A stretch of 13,449 bases of DNA from an uncultured Thalassospira sp. (lineage in GTDB: Bacteria; Pseudomonadota; Alphaproteobacteria; Rhodospirillales_A; Thalassospiraceae), in assembly GCA_946885765.1 (NCBI GenBank), contig CAMPHD010000047.1, positions 1 through 13,449 of the forward strand. The letters run 5' to 3'. A model generated the notes under the pieces. The model was not told where the DNA came from, made no database searches, and saw only the letters and a program-made list of their open reading frames with translations. Of this stretch, positions 1 to 7,437 are shown in pieces (the stretch's first letter is position 1; each line of letters starts with the position of its first letter). Position numbers and translations under genes: made by a program.

Positions 1-2
1 GC

Positions 3-1079
3 GAACCTGCTCGCACATCTCGCACAAAACAGGAATACGAACAGACGCTTGACGCCAGCGACAAGGCGGTTGCGCAGTTCGAACATAAAAGCCGGAACTT
101 TCTGGATGCCACGCAGCATTTCCTGCATGGCAACCCGACGATGGTGCCGGTGATCGTCCTTGCCATTTCGATCATCATCTTTGGCGCGCTGGCGGGATCG
201 AAGTTCTTTTCGCCGTTCAATCTGTCGCTGATTGTGCAGCAGGTTTCGATCATCGGCATTCTGGCCGCCGCACAAAGCCTTGTGATCCTGACTGCCGGGA
301 TTGATCTTTCGGTTGGCGCGATCATGGTGCTGATGTCGGTCATTATGGGGCAACTTGCGATTACGCTTGGCGTGCCCGCCCCGCTTGCGATCCTGATCGG
401 GTTTGTCGGCGGTATTCTGGCCGGGATGCTGAACGGGTTTCTGGTGACCCGGATCAAGTTGCCGCCGTTCATTGTGACACTGGGCACGTGGAATATTTTC
501 TTTGCGCTGAACTTGTGGCTTTCGGGCGCACAATCAATCCGCAGCCAGACGCTGGATGAAATTGCACCGCTTTTGAAATTCTTTGGCGAAAACATCGCGA
601 TTGGCGGAGCGCGGATTACCTATGGCTCGGTCCTGATGCTGATGATTTTTGCCGTCCTTTGGTACATCCTGAACCATACAAGCTGGGGCCGGCATGTTTA
701 TGCCATCGGCGACGACAAGGAAGCCGCCGAGCTTTCGGGCATTCGTACCAACCGCACGCTTATCATGGTTTATGGTCTGGCCGGGCTAGTATGTGGCATT
801 GGTGCGTGGGCATCGATCGGGCGTGTTGGATCGGTTTCGCCGCAAAGTTTTCAGGAAGCAAACCTGCAATCGATTACCGCAGTTGTGATTGGCGGCATTT
901 CGCTGTTTGGCGGGCGCGGGTCGATCATTGGCCCGTTGATCGGCGCCCTGATTGTGGGCGTGTTCAATTCGGGGCTTCGGCTTGTGGGCGTTGATGTTCT
1001 TTGGCAGGTGTTTGCAATCGGCTGGCTGACGATTATCGCCGTTGCCATCGACCAGTGGATCAGAAAGGTATCGTCATGA
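3..1079 (+). CDS. frcC: Sugar (fructose-type) ABC transporter permease, 5'-partial
   Basis: Inner-membrane permease of a CUT2/ribose-family sugar importer, most like FrcC of the Sinorhizobium fructose system. The frame is open from position 3 to the stop at 1077-1079, and the residues before the first ATG (141) read like the cytoplasmic N-terminus of FrcC (EYEQTLDASDKAVAQFE at codons 12-28). The real start therefore lies outside the window, and the ATG at 141 is internal. Hydrophobic segments follow, with the family motif TAGIDLSVGAIMVL, the cytoplasmic loop GDDKEAAELSGI expected to contact the ATPase, and VVIGGISLFGGRGS near the C-terminus. The stop overlaps the frcA start (ATGA), so the two are translationally coupled. 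The periplasmic binding protein FrcB would be expected just upstream. The substrate is inferred from similarity; ribose or another monosaccharide is possible. Confidence 0.9.
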   Translation, partial: EPARTSRTKQEYEQTLDASDKAVAQFEHKSRNFLDATQHFLHGNPTMVPVIVLAISIIIFGALAGSKFFSPFNLSLIVQQVSIIGILAAAQSLVILTAGIDLSVGAIMVLMSVIMGQLAITLGVPAPLAILIGFVGGILAGMLNGFLVTRIKLPPFIVTLGTWNIFFALNLWLSGAQSIRSQTLDEIAPLLKFFGENIAIGGARITYGSVLMLMIFAVLWYILNHTSWGRHVYAIGDDKEAAELSGIRTNRTLIMVYGLAGLVCGIGAWASIGRVGSVSPQSFQEANLQSITAVVIGGISLFGGRGSIIGPLIGALIVGVFNSGLRLVGVDVLWQVFAIGWLTIIAVAIDQWIRKVSS

Positions 1080-1864
1080 GCATGGACAAAAAACCGGTTC
1101 TAAGCGCACGCGGTATCGTTAAACGCTATGGCCGTGTCACCGCACTTGATCAGGCGGATTTCGATCTTTATCCCGGTGAAGTCCTTGCGGTGATCGGCGA
1201 TAACGGTGCGGGAAAATCATCCCTGATCAAGGCACTTTCAGGTGCGATCACGGTTGATGAAGGCGTGATCGAGCTTGATGGTAGACCGGTGCGTTTTTCA
1301 TCACCGATGGAAGCCCGCGAAGCCGGGATCGAAACGGTTTATCAGAACCTTGCGCTTTCGCCCGCCCTTTCGATTGCAGACAATATGTTCATGGGGCGCG
1401 AGCTTCGCAAACCCGGCTTTATGGGCAAATATTTCGGTGCCCTTGATCATAAGGGCATGCAACGCATCGCACGTGAAAAGCTTACCGAGCTTGGCCTGAT
1501 GACCATCCAGAACATCAATCAGGCGGTCGAAACGCTTTCGGGCGGGCAGCGCCAGGGGGTTGCGGTTGCCCGTGCGGCGGCCTTCGGGTCGCGCGTCGTC
1601 ATCATGGATGAACCAACTGCGGCACTCGGCGTCAAGGAAAGCCGCCGGGTGCTGGAACTCATTGCCGATGTCAAATCACGCGGCATGCCGATTGTGCTGA
1701 TTTCGCACAATATGCCGCATGTATTCGAGGTGGCGGACCGCATCCATGTTCATCGTTTGGGTAAACGACTGTGTACCATCAATCCCGATGATTACAGTAT
1801 GTCCGATGCGGTTGCCTTCATGACCGGTGCCAAGGAACCGCCAGAAATATCGGCGGCGGCATGA
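1076..1864 (+). CDS. frcA: Sugar ABC transporter ATP-binding protein
   Basis: Cytoplasmic ATPase that powers the FrcC permease. The 262-aa product has one nucleotide-binding domain, the FrcA size, and not the double domain of RbsA/XylG-type proteins. Visible motifs are Walker A GDNGAGKS at residues 41-48, Q-loop Gln90, signature LSGGQ at 154-158, Walker B VVIMDEP at 174-180 and switch His211 (LISH). I chose the ATG at 1076 because it overlaps the permease stop and has AAAGG about 8 nt upstream; a frame open from 1001 lies inside frcC and is not used. A second in-frame ATG follows at 1082. The gene is followed at once by the kinase gene, so frcC-frcA-kinase is probably one transcript. Confidence 0.92.
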   Translation: MSMDKKPVLSARGIVKRYGRVTALDQADFDLYPGEVLAVIGDNGAGKSSLIKALSGAITVDEGVIELDGRPVRFSSPMEAREAGIETVYQNLALSPALSIADNMFMGRELRKPGFMGKYFGALDHKGMQRIAREKLTELGLMTIQNINQAVETLSGGQRQGVAVARAAAFGSRVVIMDEPTAALGVKESRRVLELIADVKSRGMPIVLISHNMPHVFEVADRIHVHRLGKRLCTINPDDYSMSDAVAFMTGAKEPPEISAAA

Positions 1865-1868
1865 TTGA

Positions 1869-2498
1869 ATGACACCGGATATCGATATCCTGACGGCGAT
1901 GATCAGGGATAAACAGATTGGCGATCGCCGCCTCCTTGTCGCGATCGCCGGGGCTCCAGCCTCGGGCAAGTCAACCTTGTCCGAACGGCTTCATCACCAT
2001 CTGGGGGGTGATGAGGCCGGGGCTGTTGTCGTGCCGATGGATGGTTTTCATTTCGATGACGCCATCCTTTCCGAACGCGGCTTGCTGCCGCGCAAAGGAT
2101 CGCCGGAAACCTTTGATACCGGCGGGTTCAAACGCACCCTTGATGCCATTCATGCCGATGATGACGATGTTTATGTGCCAGTGTTTGACCGCAATCTGGA
2201 ACTGTCACGCGGATCGGCGCGATGCGTTTCACGCAGCCATCGGATCGTGCTGATCGAAGGCAATTATCTGTTGCTCAACCAGTCGCCTTGGAACCAGTTG
2301 GCAGGCCTGTTCGACCTGACCCTGTTCATCGACATACCGCTTCCGGTTCTGGAAAAGCGTCTTGTGCAACGGTGGCTGGATCATGGACATAACCCGCACT
2401 CGGCACGGCAAAAAGCATTAGACAATGATATCCCCAATGCCAGAACTGTTGCCGAGCACAGCAAGCTCGACACAGCCATTCTTATAAATGGCGCCTGA
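1869..2498 (+). CDS. frcK: P-loop kinase of the uridine kinase/PanK-like family (FrcK-like)
   Basis: A 209-aa soluble kinase-like protein of the YggC/uridine kinase/pantothenate kinase superfamily. Walker A GAPASGKST is at residues 28-36, PMDGFH at 56-61, RKGSPETFD at 75-83, VYVPVFDR at 101-108 and the IEGNYLLL strand near 129-136, all in the usual order. It starts 4 nt after the frcA stop, so it belongs to the sugar operon; this is the place of frcK in the Sinorhizobium frcBCAK operon. The likely role is phosphorylation of the imported sugar or a related small molecule, but neither substrate nor activity can be read from the sequence. An ATG at 1861 that overlaps the frcA stop gives only three codons and is not the start. 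No clear Shine-Dalgarno sequence is visible, consistent with coupling to frcA. Confidence 0.85.
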   Translation: MTPDIDILTAMIRDKQIGDRRLLVAIAGAPASGKSTLSERLHHHLGGDEAGAVVVPMDGFHFDDAILSERGLLPRKGSPETFDTGGFKRTLDAIHADDDDVYVPVFDRNLELSRGSARCVSRSHRIVLIEGNYLLLNQSPWNQLAGLFDLTLFIDIPLPVLEKRLVQRWLDHGHNPHSARQKALDNDIPNARTVAEHSKLDTAILINGA

Positions 2499-2512
2499 TG
2501 GGATGGTTTGAG

Positions 2513-3316
2513 TTACCGTTCTTTTCGCAACACGAGCGTGTAGCACATCGGGATTTGGGCTTCCCTGTCTTCATAGATATCAAATTCAACTTCGCGATTT
2601 GAATGCGGATACTCGTTGAAGCGTTCCAGCTTTAATCCGGCCGCGACAGCAGCAGACACGATTTCGCCCATCGTGTGGGAAAACCACCATGAAACCGGCC
2701 CCTGCCCGCCATCTGATCCGTCATAGGTGATGGTATCTTCGTTTGCGTGTGGTCCACGGTCAAAATAGGATTGGGACGGTGAAAACGGATCGGCAGCAGA
2801 CGGATCAAACATTTCAAGAAACGGATGCGTTTCATAAATGACAAGTTCCCCACCCGGGGCCAACAACGCCGAGACAACATCAAAGAAACCTGTCAGGTCC
2901 GGCATCCAGTTCAGAACGCCGATGGTAATCAAACCAAGGTCAAAATCGCCCGGTGTGTCTTGCGGTAACTCGTAAATGTCAGCACAGAGGAAATCACATT
3001 CCCGTCCCGATAGATGAGCCAGCTTCCCGGCTTGCGCGAGAAATGCATCGGATTGATCAATCCCAAGCACAGTTTTTGCGCCCATGGCCGACAAAGACAA
3101 TACTTCGCGACCGTTATTGCAGCACACCTGCACGACACGTTTTCCTGTGACACCGACATCCTCCAGCGTTTCCCGCAAGGTTTCGTCGAATGTCGAGAAA
3201 TCGGCTTTCGCGACCTCGGCCAAAAGTCTTTGCCAGGTTTCACCGACTTCATGCAACGGTGCGGAGGCATCCCATGCGGCACGGTTGGCCGATGTGTATT
3301 TTTCGTGCTCGTCCAT
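2513..3316 (-). CDS. Class I SAM-dependent methyltransferase
   Basis: A 267-aa soluble protein with a Rossmann-like methyltransferase fold. Motif I is atypical: VVQVCCNNGRE at residues 61-71 in place of the usual VLDLGCGxG. The acidic residue ending strand 2 follows (GIDQSD), then DFLCADIYELP (motif II-like) and GLITIGVLNWMPDLTGFF (motif III area), so the cofactor site looks intact. The frame extends to a TTG at 3358, but the ATG at 3316 is preferred because AGGGA lies about 9 nt upstream and the family-like sequence EKYTSANRAAWD begins there. The substrate cannot be named. The gene lies 83 nt downstream of the LysR gene on the same strand and converges on the kinase gene with a 14-nt gap and no evident terminator. 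Confidence 0.85.
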   Translation of the reverse strand: MDEHEKYTSANRAAWDASAPLHEVGETWQRLLAEVAKADFSTFDETLRETLEDVGVTGKRVVQVCCNNGREVLSLSAMGAKTVLGIDQSDAFLAQAGKLAHLSGRECDFLCADIYELPQDTPGDFDLGLITIGVLNWMPDLTGFFDVVSALLAPGGELVIYETHPFLEMFDPSAADPFSPSQSYFDRGPHANEDTITYDGSDGGQGPVSWWFSHTMGEIVSAAVAAGLKLERFNEYPHSNREVEFDIYEDREAQIPMCYTLVLRKER

Positions 3317-3399
3317 GGCCTGTCCCTGCTCGCAGCATAAGTTGTAGTATTTCAACAATCACAACCAGTACAAAGCACTGTCAAACGAACAATGCAGAG

Positions 3400-4269
3400 T
3401 CACATGGATTTAATTGCCCCACTGCCAGTCAGCACATCAGACACCCATTCGGCAACAACCCGCACACGCGGCACATGGCGCATGTCCTGATGGATCAGGA
3501 GCCAGATTTCGCGTCCCTCCGGATCGATATCGGGTTTGCGCGCCAGCCCCGGGATACGATCCCCCAAGCATCGTGGCAGCAGGGCAAAGGCATTGGCAGC
3601 ACATGCGATCGTCGCCATGATGGATCCGCGGTTGGATCGACTGATGGTGTGGCGATTGGGGAAATGGCGGTTGAGCCATATCTGTTCGGGTTTGTCGGCA
3701 AACGCATCGTCAAGATCGACCCACGGTGCAGTGGTCGGGTCGTCCATCCCGGCCGGACCGTAAATACCGTATTCCATCACCCCGATTTTCCGGATGTGGA
3801 ATGCTCCGGTTTGTGGCCGGGCAAGGCGCAGTGCAATATCGGTTTCACGTTGCGGCAGGCTTAGATTGCGGTTGCCGCCAATCAGTTCGACGCAAAGGGA
3901 CGGATGATTTGATGTCAGTTCCCCCAGACGCGGGGCGATGCAGTTTTCAAAAATCACATCCACTCCGGCAACGCGAACAACACCCGATATTTCCGGACGG
4001 ACCGCCTTTTCCGACAGAGTGCCATTTGCTTCGAGCAAGGTGCTGACTTCGACCTCCATCGCCCTTGCGGTTTTCAGAAGGCTTTGCGCACGTAATGTCG
4101 GGCTCATCTGGCCATCCCGACGCAGCAGGACGGGAAAGCCGGTGGTTTCTTCAAGCCGGGCAATACGACGCGCGATTGTCGTCTGGTTCACGCCAAGTTC
4201 ACGTGCGGCGGCACTCATGGTATTTGCGCGGCAAACGACTGCGAATGTCCGTAAGGCTTCCCAATCCAT
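3400..4269 (-). CDS. LysR-family transcriptional regulator
   Basis: A 289-aa regulator with an N-terminal winged helix-turn-helix: DWEALRTF opens the domain, and helices at about residues 17-39 (NTMSAAARELGVNQ, then TTIARRIARLEE) carry the LysR pattern. The rest is the periplasmic-binding-protein-like effector domain, beginning around the VVRVAG strand (residues 98-103). The gene is divergent from the cysteine hydrolase at 4393, with 123 nt between the two starts and two dyad elements in that gap. This is the standard layout for a LysR protein that controls its neighbour and itself. The ligand is unknown. The methyltransferase downstream on the same strand could be co-transcribed. The ATG at 4269 begins the family's usual MDW motif. 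Confidence 0.9.
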   Translation of the reverse strand: MDWEALRTFAVVCRANTMSAAARELGVNQTTIARRIARLEETTGFPVLLRRDGQMSPTLRAQSLLKTARAMEVEVSTLLEANGTLSEKAVRPEISGVVRVAGVDVIFENCIAPRLGELTSNHPSLCVELIGGNRNLSLPQRETDIALRLARPQTGAFHIRKIGVMEYGIYGPAGMDDPTTAPWVDLDDAFADKPEQIWLNRHFPNRHTISRSNRGSIMATIACAANAFALLPRCLGDRIPGLARKPDIDPEGREIWLLIHQDMRHVPRVRVVAEWVSDVLTGSGAIKSM

Positions 4270-4392
4270 GGATCGTCACCCGGTTATGATTTCTGTATAT
4301 ACGCAGATTATATCTGCAAATTGACGGATTTAAACTGCAAACATGCAGATGCATGATCAGGCCATCCAAATGACTTTGAAAGGACAGCCACC
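4270..4392. promoter_or_regulatory. Divergent LysR / cysteine hydrolase promoter with two dyads
   Basis: The gap contains a perfect inverted repeat GCAGAT-TAT-ATCTGC at 4303-4317 and a second dyad CTGCA-AACA-TGCAG at 4335-4348. The half-site CTGCAAA occurs twice in direct orientation, at 4314-4320 and 4335-4341, 21 bp apart, about two helical turns. The dyad centres are about 31 bp apart, close to three turns. Both dyads share the TGCAG/CTGCA core. This fits tetrameric LysR binding at a recognition site and an activation site. Assignment to this regulator is inferred from position. Core promoter hexamers are not clear. Confidence 0.6.
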
Positions 4393-4986
4393 ATGAGCGC
4401 ACAATCCATCTTTGAGATTCTTGGCGTTGAACTACCGACCGGATCGGTTCGTGATGCGGCATTGATCGTGATCGATGCCCAGGAAGAATATCGCAGCGGG
4501 CGGTTGAAGCTATCAGAGCTTGAACCGGCACTGGACAATATTGCCCGCCTGATCGCCCATTGGCGTGCGCAGAACGGCACCTTGATCCATATCCAGCATC
4601 ACGGGAAGGGATTGTTTGATCCCGAAGGTCCGTATGCCACGATCATGAACGAAGTTGCGCCCCATGAGGGCGAGCCGGTTCTGACAAAGAATGTGCCCAA
4701 TGCCTTTGGTGGAACCAATCTGCGCGACCTGATTGATCAGGCCGGATTGAAACATGTGGTGCTGGCCGGTTTCATGACCCATGTCTGCGTGTCGACCACC
4801 GCACGTTCCGCCAACGAACAGGGATTGCAGGTTACCATCGCCGGGGATGCAGTCACCACACGTGACCTGCCCGCAACCACCGATCACGGTGCCATCCCGG
4901 CTGCAGAATTGCACCGTGCCGAACTGGCCATTCTGGCCGATGCGTTTGCCAAGGCTGTAAAGACCGAAGACATTATTCGGGCGTGA
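4393..4986 (+). CDS. Isochorismatase-family cysteine hydrolase
   Basis: A 197-aa cytosolic hydrolase with the isochorismatase/nicotinamidase fold. The catalytic triad can be placed as Asp28 (LIVIDAQEEY), Lys99 (VLTKNVPNAF) and Cys132 (GFMTHVCVSTTARSA). The cis-peptide GF preceding MTHVC and the GDAVTTRD strand are typical of the family, whose members hydrolyse amides or vinyl ethers such as nicotinamide, N-carbamoylsarcosine or isochorismate. No metal-binding Asp-x-His set like that of nicotinamidase is evident, so a PncA role is less likely. The ATG has GAAAGGA about 9 nt upstream. The gene faces the LysR gene across the dyad-bearing promoter and is probably its target. The substrate is unknown. 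Confidence 0.9.
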   Translation: MSAQSIFEILGVELPTGSVRDAALIVIDAQEEYRSGRLKLSELEPALDNIARLIAHWRAQNGTLIHIQHHGKGLFDPEGPYATIMNEVAPHEGEPVLTKNVPNAFGGTNLRDLIDQAGLKHVVLAGFMTHVCVSTTARSANEQGLQVTIAGDAVTTRDLPATTDHGAIPAAELHRAELAILADAFAKAVKTEDIIRA

Positions 4987-4996
4987 TCCCGAATGC

Positions 4997-5028
4997 AAAA
5001 CACCCCGCAGATTACTGCGGGGTGTTTT
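4997..5028. terminator. Bidirectional intrinsic terminator
   Basis: A perfect 14-bp stem with a 4-nt ATTA loop: AAAACACCCCGCAG pairs with CTGCGGGGTGTTTT. The GC-rich core is flanked by A4 on one side and T4 on the other, so it can terminate both the hydrolase gene (stop 4986) and the converging phaB gene (last base 5056). Confidence 0.92.
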
Positions 5029-5055
5029 GATGAATTTGAGTGCAAGCAGGTGCAA

Positions 5056-5778
5056 TCAGCACATATGCTGCCCGCCATTCAGCGAAAGGCAGGAACCAGT
5101 GATGAAGCCGGAATTCGGGCCACACAGGAACAGCACGGCCTGTGCAATTTCCTCGGCCTCGCCCAGACGGCCGACCGGAATTTTGGCGATGATGCCTTCC
5201 AGAACCTTTTCAGGAACGGCGGCAACCATGTCGGTATTGATGTAACCCGGCGCGATGGTATTGACCGTGACACCCTTGCGCGCGACTTCCTGTGCCAATG
5301 CCTTGGTAAAGCCGTGCACCCCGGCCTTGGCCGCGGAATAGTTGGTCTGGCCAAGCTGACCGGCCTGACCATTGATCGAGGAGATATTGACGACCCGGCC
5401 AAAGCCGCGTTCGCGCATGCCATCCAGAACCGGCTTGGTCATATAGAATAGCGAGCTCAGGTTGGTTTCGATTACTGCCTGCCAATGATCGACGGACATC
5501 TTGTGCATGAAGCCATCACGGGTGATACCGGCATTATTGATCAGGAAATCGACCGGGCCGACTTCGGATTCGACTTGCCGGATGCCATCGGCACAGGCAT
5601 CCGCGTCCGCGACACTCCATTTAAAGGTCGCAATGCCAGTTTCGTCGGTGAAGGCGCGCGCGGCTTCGTCATTGCCGGCATAGTTTGCCGCAACCGTATA
5701 GCCCGCGTCCTTAAGCGCCAGGCTGATTGCCCTGCCAATTCCACGCGTACCACCGGTTACCAGTGCTGTCTTTGTCAT
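5056..5778 (-). CDS. phaB: Acetoacetyl-CoA reductase (NADPH-dependent)
   Basis: Reduces acetoacetyl-CoA to (R)-3-hydroxybutyryl-CoA, the second step of PHB synthesis, in the cytosol. The 240-aa product is a classical short-chain dehydrogenase of usual PhaB length: cofactor motif TGGTRGIG at residues 8-15, NNAG at 81-84, Asn107, Ser134 (NISSINGQ), Tyr147 and Lys151 (YSAAK). The NISSINGQAGQLGQTNY segment and the C-terminal LNGGQHMC are characteristic of PhaB and distinguish it from FabG. A strong GGGAGG lies 7 nt before the ATG. It lies 249 nt downstream of phaA on the same strand. The gap holds a phaA terminator and a perfect -10 hexamer, so phaB may have its own promoter. Confidence 0.95.
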   Translation of the reverse strand: MTKTALVTGGTRGIGRAISLALKDAGYTVAANYAGNDEAARAFTDETGIATFKWSVADADACADGIRQVESEVGPVDFLINNAGITRDGFMHKMSVDHWQAVIETNLSSLFYMTKPVLDGMRERGFGRVVNISSINGQAGQLGQTNYSAAKAGVHGFTKALAQEVARKGVTVNTIAPGYINTDMVAAVPEKVLEGIIAKIPVGRLGEAEEIAQAVLFLCGPNSGFITGSCLSLNGGQHMC

Positions 5779-5852
5779 GGTCGCCTCCCTAAACTTCAGT
5801 CATCCAATTCATGTATCGGTATCCCGTAGCTTGCCCTTCTACGACATGCGAA

Positions 5853-5858
5853 ATTATA
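5853..5858 (-). promoter_or_regulatory. Candidate phaB -10 box
   Basis: On the minus strand this reads TATAAT, an exact consensus -10, about 75 nt upstream of the phaB start in an AT-rich stretch. The -35 region is weak (TTTATG or GTTTAT at 15-16 nt). It supports a phaB promoter separate from phaA, given the terminator just upstream. Confidence 0.4.
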
Positions 5859-5950
5859 GTCCACAAAATAGACCATAAACGTAACTTTATTTCTTCTCCA
5901 TCATCCATGTCACGTGAAATGCGTGAACTTTGGTCGAATTTCATGCGACC

Positions 5951-5995
5951 GTAAAATCCAAACAAACAGGGCAGCCCCCAAAGGAGGCCGCCCTG
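5951..5995 (-). terminator. Intrinsic terminator after phaA
   Basis: On the minus strand, CAGGGCGGCC pairs with GGCTGCCCTG (10 bp with one G-U pair, 9-nt loop), followed by the T-rich tract TTTGTTTGGATTTT. It lies 33 nt beyond the phaA stop and before phaB, so it would end or attenuate phaA transcripts. The interrupted T-tract suggests partial read-through. Confidence 0.7.
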
Positions 5996-6027
5996 CACGT
6001 TTCATCAATTCAGATGGTTCGAAGCGA

Positions 6028-7200
6028 TCAGCGTTCGACGCACAGTGCGACCCCCATACCGCCGCCAATGCACAATGTCGCAAGGCCCTTTTTGGCATCG
6101 CGTTTCTGCATTTCGTGAAGCAGGGTGGTAAAGACACGTGCGCCCGATGCGCCGATTGGATGGCCAAGGGCAATCGCCCCGCCATTGACGTTGACCTTGT
6201 CGGTATCCCAGCCCATGTCGCGGTTGACCGCAATTGCCTGTGCGGCAAAGGCTTCGTTGGCTTCGATCAGGTCAAGGTCACCAACCGACCAGCCAGCCTT
6301 TTCAAGAGCCTTGCGCGATGCCGGGATCGGGCCGGAGCCCATGACAGCCGGATCGACACCCGCGGTGGCCCAGCTTTTGATCGTCGCAAGCGGGGTCAGG
6401 CCGCGTTTGGCGGCTTCATCGGCCGACATGACAATCAGGGCAGCGGCCCCGTCATTGATGCCCGATGCGTTACCTGCGGTTACCGTGCCTTCCTTGTCAA
6501 ACGCCGGGCGGAGCTTTGCCATGCCTTCGATGGATGCACCGTGGCGCGGATATTCATCGGCGTCAAAGACCACATCGCCCTTGCGCGAGGAAAGGGTGAC
6601 GGGTGCGATTTCATCATTGAAGCGACCGGATTTCTGGGCGGCTTCGGCCTTGTTCTGTGACGCGGTCGCGAAGGCATCCTGATCTTCGCGGGTGATCTGC
6701 CATTTATTGGCGATGTTTTCCGCGGTATTGCCCATGTGATAACCGTTGAAAGCACACCACAGGCCATCCTTGATCATGCTGTCGATGAATTTGACATCGC
6801 CCATCTTGTGACCGGCGCGCAGATTGGCGACATGCGGTGACATGGACATGTTTTCCTGACCACCGGCGACAACGATTTTGGCATCTCCCGCCATGATCTG
6901 CTGGGCGGCAAGGGCAACGGTGCGAAGGCCCGAGCCACAGACCTGATTGATGACAAAGGCGGTTGCGCTATCAGGGATACCGGCACCAATCGCGGCCTGA
7001 CGTGCAGGGTTCTGGCCCGCACCGCCGGTCAGAACCTGACCGAAAATCACTTCGTTTACAGCGTCAGCCTCGACACCGGAACGTTCCAGAGCCGCCTTGA
7101 TGGCAACAGCTCCAAGCTCGTGTGCCGGGGTATTGGCCAGCGAACCGCTAAAAGCGCCGATCGGTGTGCGTGCTGCACCCACAATTACGACGTCTGTCAT
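6028..7200 (-). CDS. phaA: Acetyl-CoA C-acetyltransferase (beta-ketothiolase)
   Basis: Condenses two acetyl-CoA to acetoacetyl-CoA, the first step of PHB synthesis (and the reverse cleavage in catabolism). The 390-aa product has standard thiolase length and motifs: acyl-binding Cys88 in [16 protein letters not shown] at 113-119, NEAFAAQ at 315-321, His347 in [14 protein letters not shown] and the proton-transfer Cys377 in LCIGGGMG. These match the Cys89/His348/Cys378 set of the Zoogloea biosynthetic thiolase with an offset of one. The ATG at 7200 has GGAGGG about 5 nt upstream. It precedes phaB on the same strand. The 237-nt gap upstream contains degenerate repeats that could be regulatory. 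Confidence 0.96.
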   Translation of the reverse strand: MTDVVIVGAARTPIGAFSGSLANTPAHELGAVAIKAALERSGVEADAVNEVIFGQVLTGGAGQNPARQAAIGAGIPDSATAFVINQVCGSGLRTVALAAQQIMAGDAKIVVAGGQENMSMSPHVANLRAGHKMGDVKFIDSMIKDGLWCAFNGYHMGNTAENIANKWQITREDQDAFATASQNKAEAAQKSGRFNDEIAPVTLSSRKGDVVFDADEYPRHGASIEGMAKLRPAFDKEGTVTAGNASGINDGAAALIVMSADEAAKRGLTPLATIKSWATAGVDPAVMGSGPIPASRKALEKAGWSVGDLDLIEANEAFAAQAIAVNRDMGWDTDKVNVNGGAIALGHPIGASGARVFTTLLHEMQKRDAKKGLATLCIGGGMGVALCVER

Positions 7201-7334
7201 GAAACCCTCCGATTATATCTTGAATACGTTTTCCCCGGATTCGTGACGATCCCGTTCGATCCGCCCTGCAATCCTTCCACGATCTTATCGCGACGCAACA
7301 AAAAGCCAAGCATTGATACGCACCACTTTCGGAC

Positions 7335-7437
7335 AGTTTTGTTTCCGCGAAACAGAAGTATCCCGTTCATCCATTGCGTGTAGTTTGGCCGCGAAGGTCT
7401 GTAACGAACCCGTTCCTTCATAGTTTGCCCGAAACGC
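7335..7437 (-). repeat. Degenerate repeats upstream of phaA
   Basis: Three related minus-strand elements with consensus TTCGsGGnnAAACT occur about 40-45 bp apart. They read TTTCGCGGAAACAAAACT (near 7335-7352), TTCGCGGCCAAACTA (7381-7395) and TTTCGGGCAAACTA (7421-7434). The first contains the dyad TGTTTC-CGC-GAAACA at 7340-7354. They fill the gap between phaA and the Lrp gene. A role as operators is inferred; no core promoter was recognised. Confidence 0.35.

Noticed and set aside
141..143. ATG at 141 as the start of the sugar permease
   Set aside because: The frame is open to position 3 and the upstream residues look like the FrcC N-terminus, so the gene begins outside the window.
1001..1075. 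Extended start for the ATPase at 1001
   Set aside because: The added codons lie inside frcC in another frame and are not ABC-like; the ATG at 1076 has a ribosome binding site and the ATGA overlap.
3317..3358. TTG start of the methyltransferase at 3358
   Set aside because: The extra 14 residues are not family-like, and the ATG at 3316 has a Shine-Dalgarno sequence.
3190..3864. Plus-strand frame of 224 codons antisense to the methyltransferase and LysR genes
   Set aside because: Its protein is rich in His, Arg and Cys with no domain pattern, and it spans the gap between two well-supported genes; it is an antisense shadow.
5914..6660. Plus-strand frame of 248 codons antisense to phaA
   Set aside because: It lies opposite an unmistakable thiolase and shows no family motif.
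7201..7437. Small ORFs in the phaA-Lrp gap (for example 7197-7460 minus)
   Set aside because: They are short, overlap flanking genes, and have no start signal or family feature; the region is better read as regulatory.
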